The notes beneath the pieces were generated by a model. The model saw only the letters and a list, made by a program, of their open reading frames with translations, did no database searches and was not told the origin of the DNA. This document shows, in pieces, positions 26,089 to 35,099 of a stretch of DNA of 64,000 nt. The translations under genes were made by a program, and so were the position numbers. The DNA comes from Phytopseudomonas seleniipraecipitans (GTDB lineage Bacteria > Pseudomonadota > Gammaproteobacteria > Pseudomonadales > Pseudomonadaceae): the NCBI RefSeq assembly GCF_900102335.1, contig NZ_FNBM01000004.1:241052-305051 (forward strand), in the 5' to 3' direction. Position 1 is the stretch's first letter, and every line of letters begins with the position of its first letter.

Positions 26089-29000
26089 ATGTCGCTGTCC
26101 AGCTGGCTAATCGCGGCGGTCGCCCTGCTCTACATGACCGTTCTGTTCGCCATCGCCTTCTACGGCGACCGTCGGCGCAAGCCGCTGCCGCCGCGCGTGC
26201 GCGCCTGGGTCTACAGCCTGTCGCTGGCGGTGTATTGCACCAGTTGGACTTTCTTCGGTGCGGTCGGCCAGGCCGCCGAGCAGCTGTGGTCATTTCTGCC
26301 GATCTACCTCGGGCCGATGCTGCTTCTGCTCTTCGCCCCTTGGGTGATCGAGAAGATGGTGCTGATCAGCAAGCAGGAAAACATCACCTCGATTGCCGAC
26401 TTCATTGCAGCACGCTACGGCAAATCCCAATCGCTGGCGATCGTCGTCGCGCTCATCTGCCTGGTCGGCGTGCTGCCCTACATCGCCCTGCAGCTCAAGG
26501 GTATCGTGCTCGGCGTGAATCTGCTGATCGGCTCGGAGACCGATCCCGACGGCACCCGCGCCCAGGACACCGCCCTGGTGGTGTCGCTTATCCTGGCGCT
26601 GTTCACCATTCTGTTCGGCACTCGCAACCTCGACGTCACCGAACACCACCGCGGCATGGTACTGGCGATCGCGTTCGAATCACTGGTCAAGTTGCTGGCG
26701 TTCTTTGCGGTGGGCGCCTTCGTCACCTACGGCCTGTACAACGGCTTCGGCGACCTGCTCAGCCAGGCGCAGCGCAACACCGAACTGGAGGAATACTGGG
26801 CGGTGGCGGTGAACTGGCCGGCCATGCTGGTGCAGACCGGCATGGCGATGATCGCCATCATCTGCCTGCCTCGCCAGTTCCACGTCACCGTGGTGGAGAA
26901 CACCGAACCGCGCGACCTGCGCCTGGCACGCTGGGTATTTCCGCTGTACCTGCTGCTTGCCGCGCTGTTCGTGATTCCCATCGCCCTGGCCGGGCAGATG
27001 CTGCTGCCAGGCGGCGTCAGCCCGGATTCATTCGTGATCAGCCTGCCCCTTGCCGAAGCCCATCCTGCCCTGGCCCTGCTGGCCTTCATCGGCGGCGCCT
27101 CGGCCGCCACCGGCATGGTGATCGTCGCCTCGGTGGCGCTGTCGACGATGATTTCCAACGACATGCTGCTGCCCTGGCTGCTGCACCGCAAAAGCACCGA
27201 GCGGCCGTTCGAGGCATTCCGCCACTGGATGCTCACCGCGCGCCGGGTCAGCATCGTGCTGATCCTGCTGCTGGCCTACGTGTGCTACCGCCTGCTCGGC
27301 ACCAACGCCAGCCTGGCGACCATCGGGCAGATCTCCTTCGCCGCCATCGGCCAACTGGCGCCCGCCATGTTTGGCGCCCTGGTATGGAAGCAGGCCAACC
27401 GCCGCGGTGTGTTCGCCGGGCTGATCACCGGCGCCGCGCTGTGGGTCTACACGCTGGTACTGCCGGTGCTGGCCCGCGGCCTGGGCTGGCCGCTGGATAT
27501 ATTCCCTGGCCTGCGCACTCTGCTGTATGCGCCGATTGGTTTCGAAGTAGACGCCCTGACCCGCGGCGTGGTGCTGTCGCTAGCCGGCAACCTGACGCTG
27601 TTTGCCTGGGTGTCATCCTTCTCGCGCACTCGAGTGTCCGAGCACTGGCAGGCCGGGCGCTTCGTCAACCACGACTTCGGCAACAAGGCCGGCGGGCGCA
27701 CCTCACTGGCGGTGCAAGTTAACGACCTGCTGTTGTTGGCCGGTCGCTTCGTCGGCGAGGAGCGCGCTCAGCACAGCTTTAGCCGCTTCGCTGCCCGCCA
27801 GGGCAAAGTGTTCAACTCGGCGCAGCCGGCCAACAGCGAATGGATCGCCCACACCGAGCGCCTGTTGGCCGGCGTACTCGGCGCCTCGTCGACGCGCGCA
27901 GTGGTCAAGGCGGCCATTGAAGGCCGCGACATGCAGGTCGAGGATGTGGTGCGCATCGTCGACGAAGCCAGCGAGGTGCTGCAGTTCAACCGCGCCCTGC
28001 TGCAGGGCGCCATCGAGAACATCAGTCAGGGCATCAGTGTGGTCGACCAGTCGCTGCGCCTGGTGGCCTGGAACCACCGCTATCTGGAAATCTTCGACTA
28101 TCCGGAGGGGCTGATCTGTGTGGGTCGGCCGATTGCCGAGATCATCCGTTTCAATGCCGAACGCGGCATGCTCGGCAGCAGCGATGTCGAAGAGAGCGTC
28201 ACCAAACGCCTGTACTGGATGCGCCAGGGTACCGCGCACAGCTACGAGCGGGTGTTTCCCAATGGCCGGGTCATCGAACTGATCGGCAACCCGATGCCGG
28301 GCGGTGGTTTCGTCATGAGTTTCACCGACATCACCGAATTCCGCGAGGCCGAACGCGCCCTTAAGGCCGCCAACGAAGGCCTGGAGCAGCGGGTTGCCGA
28401 GCGGACCTTTGAGCTCTCGCAGCTGAACAAGGCGCTGACCGCGGCCACCGGGGTTGCCGAAGCGGCCAACGCCTCGAAGACGCGCTTTCTCGCCGCAGTC
28501 AGCCATGACCTGATGCAGCCGCTGAACGCCGCGCGGCTGTTCTCTGCCGCCCTCTCCCACCAGGAAGAAGCATTGCCGCGCGAGGCCCAGGAACTGGTCC
28601 GCCACCTGGACAGCTCATTACGCTCCGCGGAAGACCTGATCAGCGACCTGCTGGACATTTCGCGCCTGGAAAATGGCCGCATCACTCCGGACCGCAACGC
28701 CTTCGCCCTCAACAGCCTGTTCGACACACTGGGCGCCGAGTTCAAGGTGCTGGCGGCAGAGCATGGCCTCGACTTCCATATGCAGGGCAGCACGCTGCGC
28801 GTCGACAGCGACAGCAAGCTGCTGCGCCGCGTGCTGCAGAACTTCCTCACCAATGCCTTCCGTTACGCCAAGGGCCGCGTGCTGCTGGGCGTACGCCGCC
28901 AGGGCGGGCACCTGCGCCTGGAAGTCTGGGATCGCGGCCCGGGGATTCCCGAGGACAAGCGCCAGACCATCTTCGAGGAATTCAAACGCCTGGACAGTCA

Positions 29001-29565
29001 CCAGACCCGCGCCGAAAAGGGCCTGGGCCTCGGCCTGGCCATCGCCGACGGCTTGTGCCGGGTGCTCGGTCACAGCTTGGAGGTGCGCTCCTGGCCGGGA
29101 AAAGGCAGCGTGTTCAGCGTCACCGTGCCGATTGCCCGCAGCCAGACACCGGTCGTGCAGCGCCCACGCCTGGAGGGCAGTGGCCAATTGCTGACTGGCA
29201 CCCAGGTGCTGTGCATCGATAACGAAGAAAGCATCCTCACCGGCATGCACAGCCTGCTCTCGCGCTGGGGCTGCCAAGTGTGGTCGGCGCGTAACCGCGC
29301 CGAATGCGAAGCATTGCTCGACGGCGAGGTGCGCCCGCACCTGGCGCTGGTCGACTATCACCTCGACGAAGGCGACACCGGCACCGAGCTGATGGCCTGG
29401 CTGCGCACGCGCCTGGGTGAGCCGGTGCCCGGCGTGGTGATCAGCGCCGACGGCCGCCCCGAGCTGATCGCCCAGGTGCATGCCGCCGGCCTGGATTTCC
29501 TGCCCAAACCGGTGAAGCCGGCCGCCTTGCGCGCGCTGATCAGCCGGCACCTGCCGCTGGTGTAA
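26089..29565 (+). CDS. Hybrid sensor histidine kinase with sodium:solute-symporter-like N-terminus
   Basis: An 1158-residue inner-membrane sensor. About residues 1-510 form an SLC5-like transporter region with some 13 helices. Then come a PAS-like domain (about 640-745), a short coiled coil, a HisKA domain with phospho-acceptor His near 806 in AVSHDLMQPLNAARL, a HATPase domain with N-box NFLTNAFRYAKGR near 917 and GLGLGLAI, and a receiver domain (about 1040-1158) with phospho-acceptor Asp near 1087 in LALVDYHLDEG and the Lys in PKPVKP. Related to the CbrA and NahK families. The ligand and output partner are unknown. CCGGAG precedes ATG 26089. Confidence 0.92.
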   Translation: MSLSSWLIAAVALLYMTVLFAIAFYGDRRRKPLPPRVRAWVYSLSLAVYCTSWTFFGAVGQAAEQLWSFLPIYLGPMLLLLFAPWVIEKMVLISKQENITSIADFIAARYGKSQSLAIVVALICLVGVLPYIALQLKGIVLGVNLLIGSETDPDGTRAQDTALVVSLILALFTILFGTRNLDVTEHHRGMVLAIAFESLVKLLAFFAVGAFVTYGLYNGFGDLLSQAQRNTELEEYWAVAVNWPAMLVQTGMAMIAIICLPRQFHVTVVENTEPRDLRLARWVFPLYLLLAALFVIPIALAGQMLLPGGVSPDSFVISLPLAEAHPALALLAFIGGASAATGMVIVASVALSTMISNDMLLPWLLHRKSTERPFEAFRHWMLTARRVSIVLILLLAYVCYRLLGTNASLATIGQISFAAIGQLAPAMFGALVWKQANRRGVFAGLITGAALWVYTLVLPVLARGLGWPLDIFPGLRTLLYAPIGFEVDALTRGVVLSLAGNLTLFAWVSSFSRTRVSEHWQAGRFVNHDFGNKAGGRTSLAVQVNDLLLLAGRFVGEERAQHSFSRFAARQGKVFNSAQPANSEWIAHTERLLAGVLGASSTRAVVKAAIEGRDMQVEDVVRIVDEASEVLQFNRALLQGAIENISQGISVVDQSLRLVAWNHRYLEIFDYPEGLICVGRPIAEIIRFNAERGMLGSSDVEESVTKRLYWMRQGTAHSYERVFPNGRVIELIGNPMPGGGFVMSFTDITEFREAERALKAANEGLEQRVAERTFELSQLNKALTAATGVAEAANASKTRFLAAVSHDLMQPLNAARLFSAALSHQEEALPREAQELVRHLDSSLRSAEDLISDLLDISRLENGRITPDRNAFALNSLFDTLGAEFKVLAAEHGLDFHMQGSTLRVDSDSKLLRRVLQNFLTNAFRYAKGRVLLGVRRQGGHLRLEVWDRGPGIPEDKRQTIFEEFKRLDSHQTRAEKGLGLGLAIADGLCRVLGHSLEVRSWPGKGSVFSVTVPIARSQTPVVQRPRLEGSGQLLTGTQVLCIDNEESILTGMHSLLSRWGCQVWSARNRAECEALLDGEVRPHLALVDYHLDEGDTGTELMAWLRTRLGEPVPGVVISADGRPELIAQVHAAGLDFLPKPVKPAALRALISRHLPLV

Positions 29566-29583
29566 GGCGGGACTGGCCCTCAT

Positions 29584-29598
29584 AGGGTGGATGACGCT
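29584..29598. repeat. Isolated end of the 90-bp inverted-repeat element
   Basis: AGGGTGGATGACGCT is identical to one terminus of the element at 20349-20438. No second end is seen nearby, so this is a decayed or solo copy just after the sensor kinase gene. Confidence 0.5.
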
Positions 29599-29758
29599 GT
29601 TTCCAAGCATCTGCACTGAACATTGAAAATGTTTGAAGCAGTTATCTGTCAACGCCTCCATGTCGAACAGATGCCGGGGTGGTTAAGGCGCAATTGACTG
29701 AACGGTAGGTCAGTCCGTACCTGAGTACCACGTTCGCTCTCGAGTGGTTTTACTGGGA

Positions 29759-30196
29759 TCAATGGCATATATAGTCCCGCAGACTATCGTGCCCGCCAAT
29801 GATCAGCTCACGAATGATATCGAGCTGCTTGCCCTCGGGATCAAGTTCGCGGTTATCGAAGCGCGCTGACCACTGGATCAGGGTCTGGTCCAGCCCGCAG
29901 ATAGGGACCAGCTTCACCGTCATCACGTAGTCTTCCACCGGCATCGGTGCTTCCTCGAAACGGTAGGAAAAGCTTAATTGGCTGTCATCCATCGCCAGCA
30001 ATCGCTCGCGCAGGATGGCGCCGTTTTCCAGGGTAAGACGGCGAATGCAGCCAACGAGACCGCCTGGCTTGCTGTCCTCGATCAAACTCTCGGAAATAGC
30101 CGGGTGCCATTGGCTAATGCCACCGAATTGCTTGAGTAACTTCCACACCTGGTTGGCGCCACTGTCGATCAGGGCGTTGTAGTGAACTGAAGGCAT
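29759..30196 (-). CDS. SRPBCC family protein
   Basis: A 145-residue START-like protein (polyketide cyclase/dehydrase type). The N-terminal SGANQVWKLLKQFGGISQWHPA segment and the central GAILRERLLAMDDSQLSFSYRF are typical of this helix-grip fold, which binds hydrophobic ligands. AGGAG precedes ATG 30196. It lies downstream of a run of redox genes on the same strand but with a 258-base gap, so cotranscription is uncertain. Ligand unknown. Confidence 0.8.
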   Translation of the reverse strand: MPSVHYNALIDSGANQVWKLLKQFGGISQWHPAISESLIEDSKPGGLVGCIRRLTLENGAILRERLLAMDDSQLSFSYRFEEAPMPVEDYVMTVKLVPICGLDQTLIQWSARFDNRELDPEGKQLDIIRELIIGGHDSLRDYICH

Positions 30197-30454
30197 TGGG
30201 GACTCCTGCAGGCTTTGGCCTGCATGGCTGTTGGGAATGGCATTGATGAAGGCCGCGCCGCGTTCTGCGGATACGGCCTATACGTCGGGCTGTGTCACAT
30301 CGTGCGGCGTCGTATGTCTATCGCCGAGCTGAGCGGTCTCTGAGTAAGTAGCCGCTGCCAGAGGCAGGGCATTCCCCATCAGCCGCTGCAACTGGCACAG
30401 ATAGCGAGACCCTGGCACGAGCCGCTAACCGCAAAACCGCTGGGGCTTGGCCGC

Positions 30455-31114
30455 TTATGATCGGGCCAGCTGTTGAACGGATTCACCGATCGGCGTGTCT
30501 CCCTGAGTCAGTTCGATGATCACTCGGCTTACGTTCGGGCGGAGGATGATCTCCAGCAGCGTGGCAGCCACGTCGTCGCGTGACACCTCGCCATAGGGGA
30601 TCGCCAGACCGGCGCGTACCTTGCCAGTACCCACAGTGTCGAGCAGGGTGCCAGGGCGGAGGATGATCCAGTCCAGATCGCTTTCGGCCAGATGCACGTC
30701 GGCCCGCTTTTTGACCGCCATGTAGTTCTCGAAGGTCTCGGATACTTGCTTGCCGCGAGAGGCTTCGGGGAATGCGGAAACCAGCAGGAAACGCGCAACC
30801 GCCGCCTTTCGCGCTGCCGCGACAGCCAGTTCCAGGCCCTGGCCGTCGATGGCGTTGGTCATCTGTGGGCCGCCCTTGCCGCCCGCGCCTGCGCTGAACA
30901 CCACAACATCGCTGCCGGCCATCAGCGCTGCGAGTGCATCCACATCCAGCTCCAGCAGGCTGCCCTGCACTGGGATCGCCCCGAGCGACTTCAACTCCTC
31001 GGTCTGTTCCGGGTTGCGGTACAAGGCCAGCGCCTGATGACCATTCCTGCTCAGTTGCTGGGACAGTCGGCGGCCAATCTTGCCGGCGCCGCCGACTATG
31101 AATACCTGGCTCAT
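30455..31114 (-). CDS. NAD(P)-binding atypical SDR (NmrA/YwnB-like)
   Basis: A 219-residue Rossmann protein starting VFIVGGAGKIGRRLSQQLSR, whose GGAGKIG is an extended/atypical SDR dinucleotide motif. RFLLVSAFPEASRG and WIILRPGTLLD are also family landmarks. The classical Tyr-Lys pair is not evident, so it may be a redox sensor or a reductase. It closes the minus-strand series of NTF2-like, SDR and OYE genes that begins with a TetR regulator. Confidence 0.85.
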   Translation of the reverse strand: MSQVFIVGGAGKIGRRLSQQLSRNGHQALALYRNPEQTEELKSLGAIPVQGSLLELDVDALAALMAGSDVVVFSAGAGGKGGPQMTNAIDGQGLELAVAAARKAAVARFLLVSAFPEASRGKQVSETFENYMAVKKRADVHLAESDLDWIILRPGTLLDTVGTGKVRAGLAIPYGEVSRDDVAATLLEIILRPNVSRVIIELTQGDTPIGESVQQLARS

Positions 31115-31217
31115 CTTCGTCTCCTTTCATGGGGTGGGGTCGAGCGATACACCGTCGTGAAGGCCTCGGCTCGGCAGTTCGACCCGCTCTGCCGGGGCCT
31201 GCGTCTGGTCAGAGAAA

Positions 31218-31604
31218 TCAGCCTTCGAACTGGTGATAGACCTTGGCGATGACCTTCCACGCACCGTCGATGCGGATCAGCGTCAGGTAATCGTTGTAGT
31301 CAGCACCGATGGCGTCTTTCTCCATATCGACGCGCACGACGGCGGTGGTCGGGGTGATCGCCAGCACATCCAGGCGGGTTCTGATGCCAGGGGCTTTGCC
31401 GTTCTTTTCGATGAAGTCGAATAAGTTGGCAATCGGGCCACCCATGAGTTCACCGTTGGTGAAGCCGTACATCACCGCATCCTTGTGGAAGGCCTCTGCC
31501 ACGTTTGCAGCGCTACCGACCCGCAGGCCATCGACGTACTTCTGAGCCACTGCGATCACCGCATCGTATTCACTGGTGGCAACTGCCTTGGTGTTCTTGC
31601 TCAT
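31218..31604 (-). CDS. NTF2-like / putative lumazine-binding family protein (copy 1)
   Basis: A 128-residue protein with the pattern of the lumazine-binding-like NTF2 group: YDAVIAVAQKYVDGLRVGSA, FHKDAVMYGFTNGELMGGPI and WKVIAKVYHQF. ATG 31604 has GGAG upstream. It is paralogous to the next gene upstream (similar length, FhkDAvmyG/fNEQATIFG and KVYHQ/KIYHT endings). These proteins often sit beside flavin-dependent reductases, as here. Function unknown. Confidence 0.78.
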   Translation of the reverse strand: MSKNTKAVATSEYDAVIAVAQKYVDGLRVGSAANVAEAFHKDAVMYGFTNGELMGGPIANLFDFIEKNGKAPGIRTRLDVLAITPTTAVVRVDMEKDAIGADYNDYLTLIRIDGAWKVIAKVYHQFEG

Positions 31605-31692
31605 AGCGTTTCTCCAGGTCAAAGAGAGCGTGCCAATCGTCGCTGGACGTTCTGCATCGCGGTGTACCGGGCGTAGTTACACGGACTGCGAA

Positions 31693-32079
31693 TTACGGGG
31701 CGACGTGGGTGTGGTAGATCTTGCTGACTACCATCCACTTGCCCTCGACTTTCAACAGGTTGAAAAAGTCGGTGAAGCAGAAGCCCGAGATATCGTTGGT
31801 ATCGATACGCGCACTAGCGGCAGTGCCGACGATATCGATAGTGACGATTACGCCCTGAGCCTCAGGGGAGGGCCGGAAAGGCGGGTTGTCGATCGTATCG
31901 AACAGACTCTGAATCGGGCCGCCGGCCAACTTGCCGTCGGCATCGACGCCGAAGATGGTTGCCTGCTCATTGAAGGCCGGTTTCATGATGCTGCTCTTGG
32001 CGTGCTTACCGCCTTCGTTGTACTGGTTCAGTACTTCGACGATGGCCTGGTATTCATGTACGTAGATTGGTTTGCTCAT
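31693..32079 (-). CDS. NTF2-like / putative lumazine-binding family protein (copy 2)
   Basis: A 128-residue paralogue of the neighbouring gene, separated by 88 bases, with the same order of segments (QAIVEVLNQYNEGGKHAKSS, FNEQATIFGVDADGKLAGGP, KWMVVSKIYHTHV). The pair suggests a local tandem duplication, now quite diverged. It lies between an SDR gene and copy 1 in the redox cluster. Confidence 0.78.
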   Translation of the reverse strand: MSKPIYVHEYQAIVEVLNQYNEGGKHAKSSIMKPAFNEQATIFGVDADGKLAGGPIQSLFDTIDNPPFRPSPEAQGVIVTIDIVGTAASARIDTNDISGFCFTDFFNLLKVEGKWMVVSKIYHTHVAP

Positions 32080-32177
32080 GATGTGATCCTTTCTTTGGAA
32101 ATTAATGAATAAGCCCGCAAGCGTCTTCGGGTAAGAAGATCAGCCCTGTGGGTTCCCGCGCGATAGCTCTTGGGCCC

Positions 32178-32921
32178 TCACCAGTCCTGTCGGGTTGGCG
32201 AGATAATCAAGTCGTTCACGGTTACGTTGGCCGGCTGGTTGAGTGCGTAAACCACTGCTTTGCCGATGTCGTCGGGGGAGATGGCGATCTTGTTGAGTTC
32301 CTTGGCGGCCTTGCGCCCCGCGGGATCTTCAACCTTGTCTGCCCAGCCGGTGTCGATCACGCCTGGGCTGATAGTGCCCACACGAATGCCATGCTTGACG
32401 CCCAATTCCTTGCGCATCGACTCGGTCATCGCCTGCACGAAGAACTTGCTGGCGCTGTACACCCCGGCAGCGTCAGCGACCTGATGACCCGCGACTGAGG
32501 CCATGTTGAGTACGTGGCCCGACTTCTGCGCCAGCATCTGCGGCAGTACCGCAGCGATCATGTTGAGATAGCCCTTGATGTTGACATCGATCATCTTGTT
32601 CCAGTCGTTGACGGCGAGGTCGGTCCAGTTGGAGAACAGCATCAGGCCCGCGTTGTTGATCAGAATGTCGATGGAGCCGTAGGTGTCCTTGGCGAATTGC
32701 GCCAGGGCATGGGCGTCGTCGAGGTTGGTCACGTCAGTTACCTTGCCGACCGCCTCAACGCCGCTGGCGCGTAGCTCCGCGACGAACGCATCGAGAGCTG
32801 GCTCGTCGATCGCCGCGGCGACGATGCGCACGTTGTGAGCGGCCAACGCACGTGCAGCAGCGGCGCCGAGACCGGAAGACGCGCCGGTAATGACGATGAC
32901 TTTCTGATCCAGATAATTCAT
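32178..32921 (-). CDS. SDR family oxidoreductase
   Basis: A 247-residue classical short-chain dehydrogenase with TGASSGLG (about 11-18), NNAGLM, the catalytic Ser in MASVAG and YSASKFFVQ carrying Tyr and Lys. ATG 32921 is preceded by AAGGG; upstream starts at 32936 or 32993 are less likely. It lies about 105 bases after the OYE gene and likely shares its TetR-controlled promoter. It resembles enzymes that reduce quinone or carbonyl compounds. Confidence 0.88.
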   Translation of the reverse strand: MNYLDQKVIVITGASSGLGAAAARALAAHNVRIVAAAIDEPALDAFVAELRASGVEAVGKVTDVTNLDDAHALAQFAKDTYGSIDILINNAGLMLFSNWTDLAVNDWNKMIDVNIKGYLNMIAAVLPQMLAQKSGHVLNMASVAGHQVADAAGVYSASKFFVQAMTESMRKELGVKHGIRVGTISPGVIDTGWADKVEDPAGRKAAKELNKIAISPDDIGKAVVYALNQPANVTVNDLIISPTRQDW

Positions 32922-33026
32922 GTATCGACCCTTCATACCTGCGCCCGCAGCAGCGAGCGCGTGAGTGGTGGCGAATGCCTGGGCACTCGCCATGGATGGC
33001 TCCGGCTGCGTGGCGCCGGACGGCTC

Positions 33027-34130
33027 TCAGTAGTTACCCGTCGGCCAGTCGGTGTAGCCCTTGGCTCCACCGCCGTAGTAGCTCTCGCGTGGTGCGATCG
33101 TCAGAGCTGCACCGGTGCGCAGGCGCTGCACCAGATCCGGGTTGGCGATGAACAGGCGGCCAAATGCGACGGCGTCGATCTTGTTCTCGGCGCGACGTTC
33201 GATGGCCATGTCCAGGTCGTAGTTGTTATTGCCGATGTATGGGCCCGCGAACAAACCGCTCAAGGCATCCATATCGACACCTTCCGGCACGTCGCGACTG
33301 GTCGCCGTTGCGCCTTCGACGAAATGCAGGTAGGCCAGGTTGAGCGAATTGAGCTCAGGCACCAGATAGCCGAACAGGGCCATTACGTTGCTATCCGGCG
33401 GTGTATTACCGGCGTCGGGAGTCACGGGGGAAAGGCGGATGCCGACACGTTCGCTGCCCCATATCTCGATCACTGCGCGGGTGACCTCCAGGGTCAGGCG
33501 TGCCCGGTTCTCGATAGAGCCACCGTACTGGTCGGTGCGCTGGTTGGTTGAGTCGCGCAGGAACTGGTCGAGCAGGTAGCTGTTGGCCGAATGAACTTCC
33601 ACACCGTCGAAGCCGGCACGCTTGGCGTTGCTGGCTGCGACGCGGTACTGCTCGATAATCCCGGGGACCTCGCCGGTTTCCAGCGCGCGGGGCATGGACA
33701 CTGGCACGAACCCCTCGGTGGTGTAGGTATCGCCTTCGGCTTTGATCGCCGAGGGTGCAACGGGTGCCTGACCATCAGGCTGTAGCGCGACGCTGGAGAA
33801 GCGGCCGACGTGCCAGAGTTGCAGCACGATTTTGCCCCCTTCGGCATGCACGGCTTCGGTCACTTTCTTCCAACCAGCGGTTTGCTCCTCGCTCCAGATT
33901 CCTGGCGTAGCGGCATAGCCACGCCCTTGCGCGGAAATGTTCGTGGCCTCCGCGATGATCAGGCCAGCCGAAGCGCGTTGGGCGTAGTAGGTGGCGTGCA
34001 GTTCGTTGGGGATACCGTCTTCCGCATAGCGGCTGCGAGTGATCGGGGCCATGACGATGCGGTTGGAGAGCTCGATGGCGCCCATGCGGGTGGGCTCGAA
34101 CAGGTCGGTACGAGTGGTATTGTCAGTCAT
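33027..34130 (-). CDS. Old yellow enzyme family alkene/ester reductase (NemA-like)
   Basis: A 367-residue FMN-dependent TIM-barrel reductase. The start LFEPTRMGAIELSNRIVMAP is typical, and the active-site His and Asn are in EVHSANSYLLDQFLRD. Relatives (NemA, XenB) reduce activated alkenes, quinones and nitrate esters. A 15-bp palindrome, TAGACCAGTCGTCTA, sits 16 bases upstream of the start, and an identical one lies before the TetR gene. So TetR repression lifted by an electrophile is the likely control, by analogy with NemR. Confidence 0.93.
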   Translation of the reverse strand: MTDNTTRTDLFEPTRMGAIELSNRIVMAPITRSRYAEDGIPNELHATYYAQRASAGLIIAEATNISAQGRGYAATPGIWSEEQTAGWKKVTEAVHAEGGKIVLQLWHVGRFSSVALQPDGQAPVAPSAIKAEGDTYTTEGFVPVSMPRALETGEVPGIIEQYRVAASNAKRAGFDGVEVHSANSYLLDQFLRDSTNQRTDQYGGSIENRARLTLEVTRAVIEIWGSERVGIRLSPVTPDAGNTPPDSNVMALFGYLVPELNSLNLAYLHFVEGATATSRDVPEGVDMDALSGLFAGPYIGNNNYDLDMAIERRAENKIDAVAFGRLFIANPDLVQRLRTGAALTIAPRESYYGGGAKGYTDWPTGNY

Positions 34131-34146
34131 GTGAAATCCTATTTAG

Positions 34147-34161
34147 TAGACCAGTCGTCTA
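34147..34161. promoter_or_regulatory. TetR-type operator before the OYE gene
   Basis: TAGACCAGTCGTCTA: arms TAGAC and GTCTA are perfectly palindromic around CAGTC. The same 15 bases recur upstream of the regulator gene. It lies between the regulator stop and the reductase start. Confidence 0.8.
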
Positions 34162-34184
34162 GTTTTCAGGTAAAAAAAAGCCGC

Positions 34185-34763
34185 TCACCCGAGCAGGCTT
34201 TTCGTCATGGTCAGTGCCGATTCGAAGGGCCGAGTAGAGCGGTTTACTTTGGCCATCAGAGAGGCGCCGAGCCACATCTGATAAAGGGCCTCGGCTAGCG
34301 CAACGCTGTCCGTGGTAACGACGCTGCCATCACTGATACCGCGCTCGATGCTCCCGGCAATCAGCTTGACGATTCTGCCGGTACCTTTATCCAGCACCTG
34401 ACGCATGACCTCGGAGAGGTCGCAAACTTCCGCACCCAGTTTCACCACCAGGCATTTGTTGTAGAGCGAGTCGTCATGCTGGGTTTCGATCCAGTACTGG
34501 AAGTAACCCAGAAGGCTCTCTGCTCCATTGGCCTGTTGATTGAGAATCGGGGCTATACGCGCCAGGTACTCATCGAAATACTCGTCAAGCAATGCCTGCC
34601 CGAATTCTTCCTTCGATTTGAAGTAGTAGTAAAACGACCCCTTGGGCACACCTGCGGTACTCAACACCTCGTTGAGGCCCACTGCGGTGTAGCCCTTGTG
34701 AGTCATCAGCGCCCTGGCAACAGTAAGGATGTGCTCGCGCATTTCGTTAGCGGGTTTCTTCAT
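34185..34763 (-). CDS. TetR/AcrR family regulator (NemR-like)
   Basis: A 192-residue repressor. The N-terminal HTH (about 8-55) contains YTAVGLNEVLSTAGVPKGSF followed by YYYFKSKEEF, the TetR signature, and the ligand domain fills 70-190. It contains Cys residues (NKCLVVKLGAEVCDL) that could sense electrophiles, as NemR does; this is inference. It precedes the OYE reductase on the same strand by 54 bases, and identical palindromes in front of both genes indicate autoregulation and control of the redox run. Confidence 0.88.
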   Translation of the reverse strand: MKKPANEMREHILTVARALMTHKGYTAVGLNEVLSTAGVPKGSFYYYFKSKEEFGQALLDEYFDEYLARIAPILNQQANGAESLLGYFQYWIETQHDDSLYNKCLVVKLGAEVCDLSEVMRQVLDKGTGRIVKLIAGSIERGISDGSVVTTDSVALAEALYQMWLGASLMAKVNRSTRPFESALTMTKSLLG

Positions 34764-34786
34764 AGTGAAAATAGTCTACCAACAAT

Positions 34787-34801
34787 TAGACCAGTCGTCT
34801 A
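34787..34801. promoter_or_regulatory. TetR-type operator before the regulator gene
   Basis: The same 15-base palindrome TAGACCAGTCGTCTA as at 34147-34161, 23 bases upstream of the regulator ATG. A related half site TAGTCTACC lies nearer the gene (about 34772). From here to 35099 I see no convincing gene; the stretch should hold the FKBP promoter. Confidence 0.8.
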
Positions 34802-35099
34802 TGGAGACTCTAATCGCCGGTTAGTTCTGCGCAAAATATGCGCCCCAGCCCAGTGATCTGTCCTTGGCGAAGAGCCAGGAAGCCTTTCGGCTGCTATAAG
34901 GCATGCTGATCTCTGACGTCGGCCGCGCGTGGCCAAGTATCACGGACGGTTTCCGGCCAATGGCTGCCATTGCCTCACTGTTGAATTACGCCTCACCCGG
35001 TCGTGAACGGACTACACGCCTTTACAGGCGTTCAGCGGTTGCAAAGCGCAGCGTTTCTTGCGAAAACGCAGGCCCTCGACAACTGACCGGACCGGCAAC

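Noticed and set aside
25974..27722. 582-codon plus-strand frame overlapping the sensor kinase start
   Set aside because: Arg/Ala/Pro-rich shadow in another frame; the kinase frame has transporter helices and a ribosome site.
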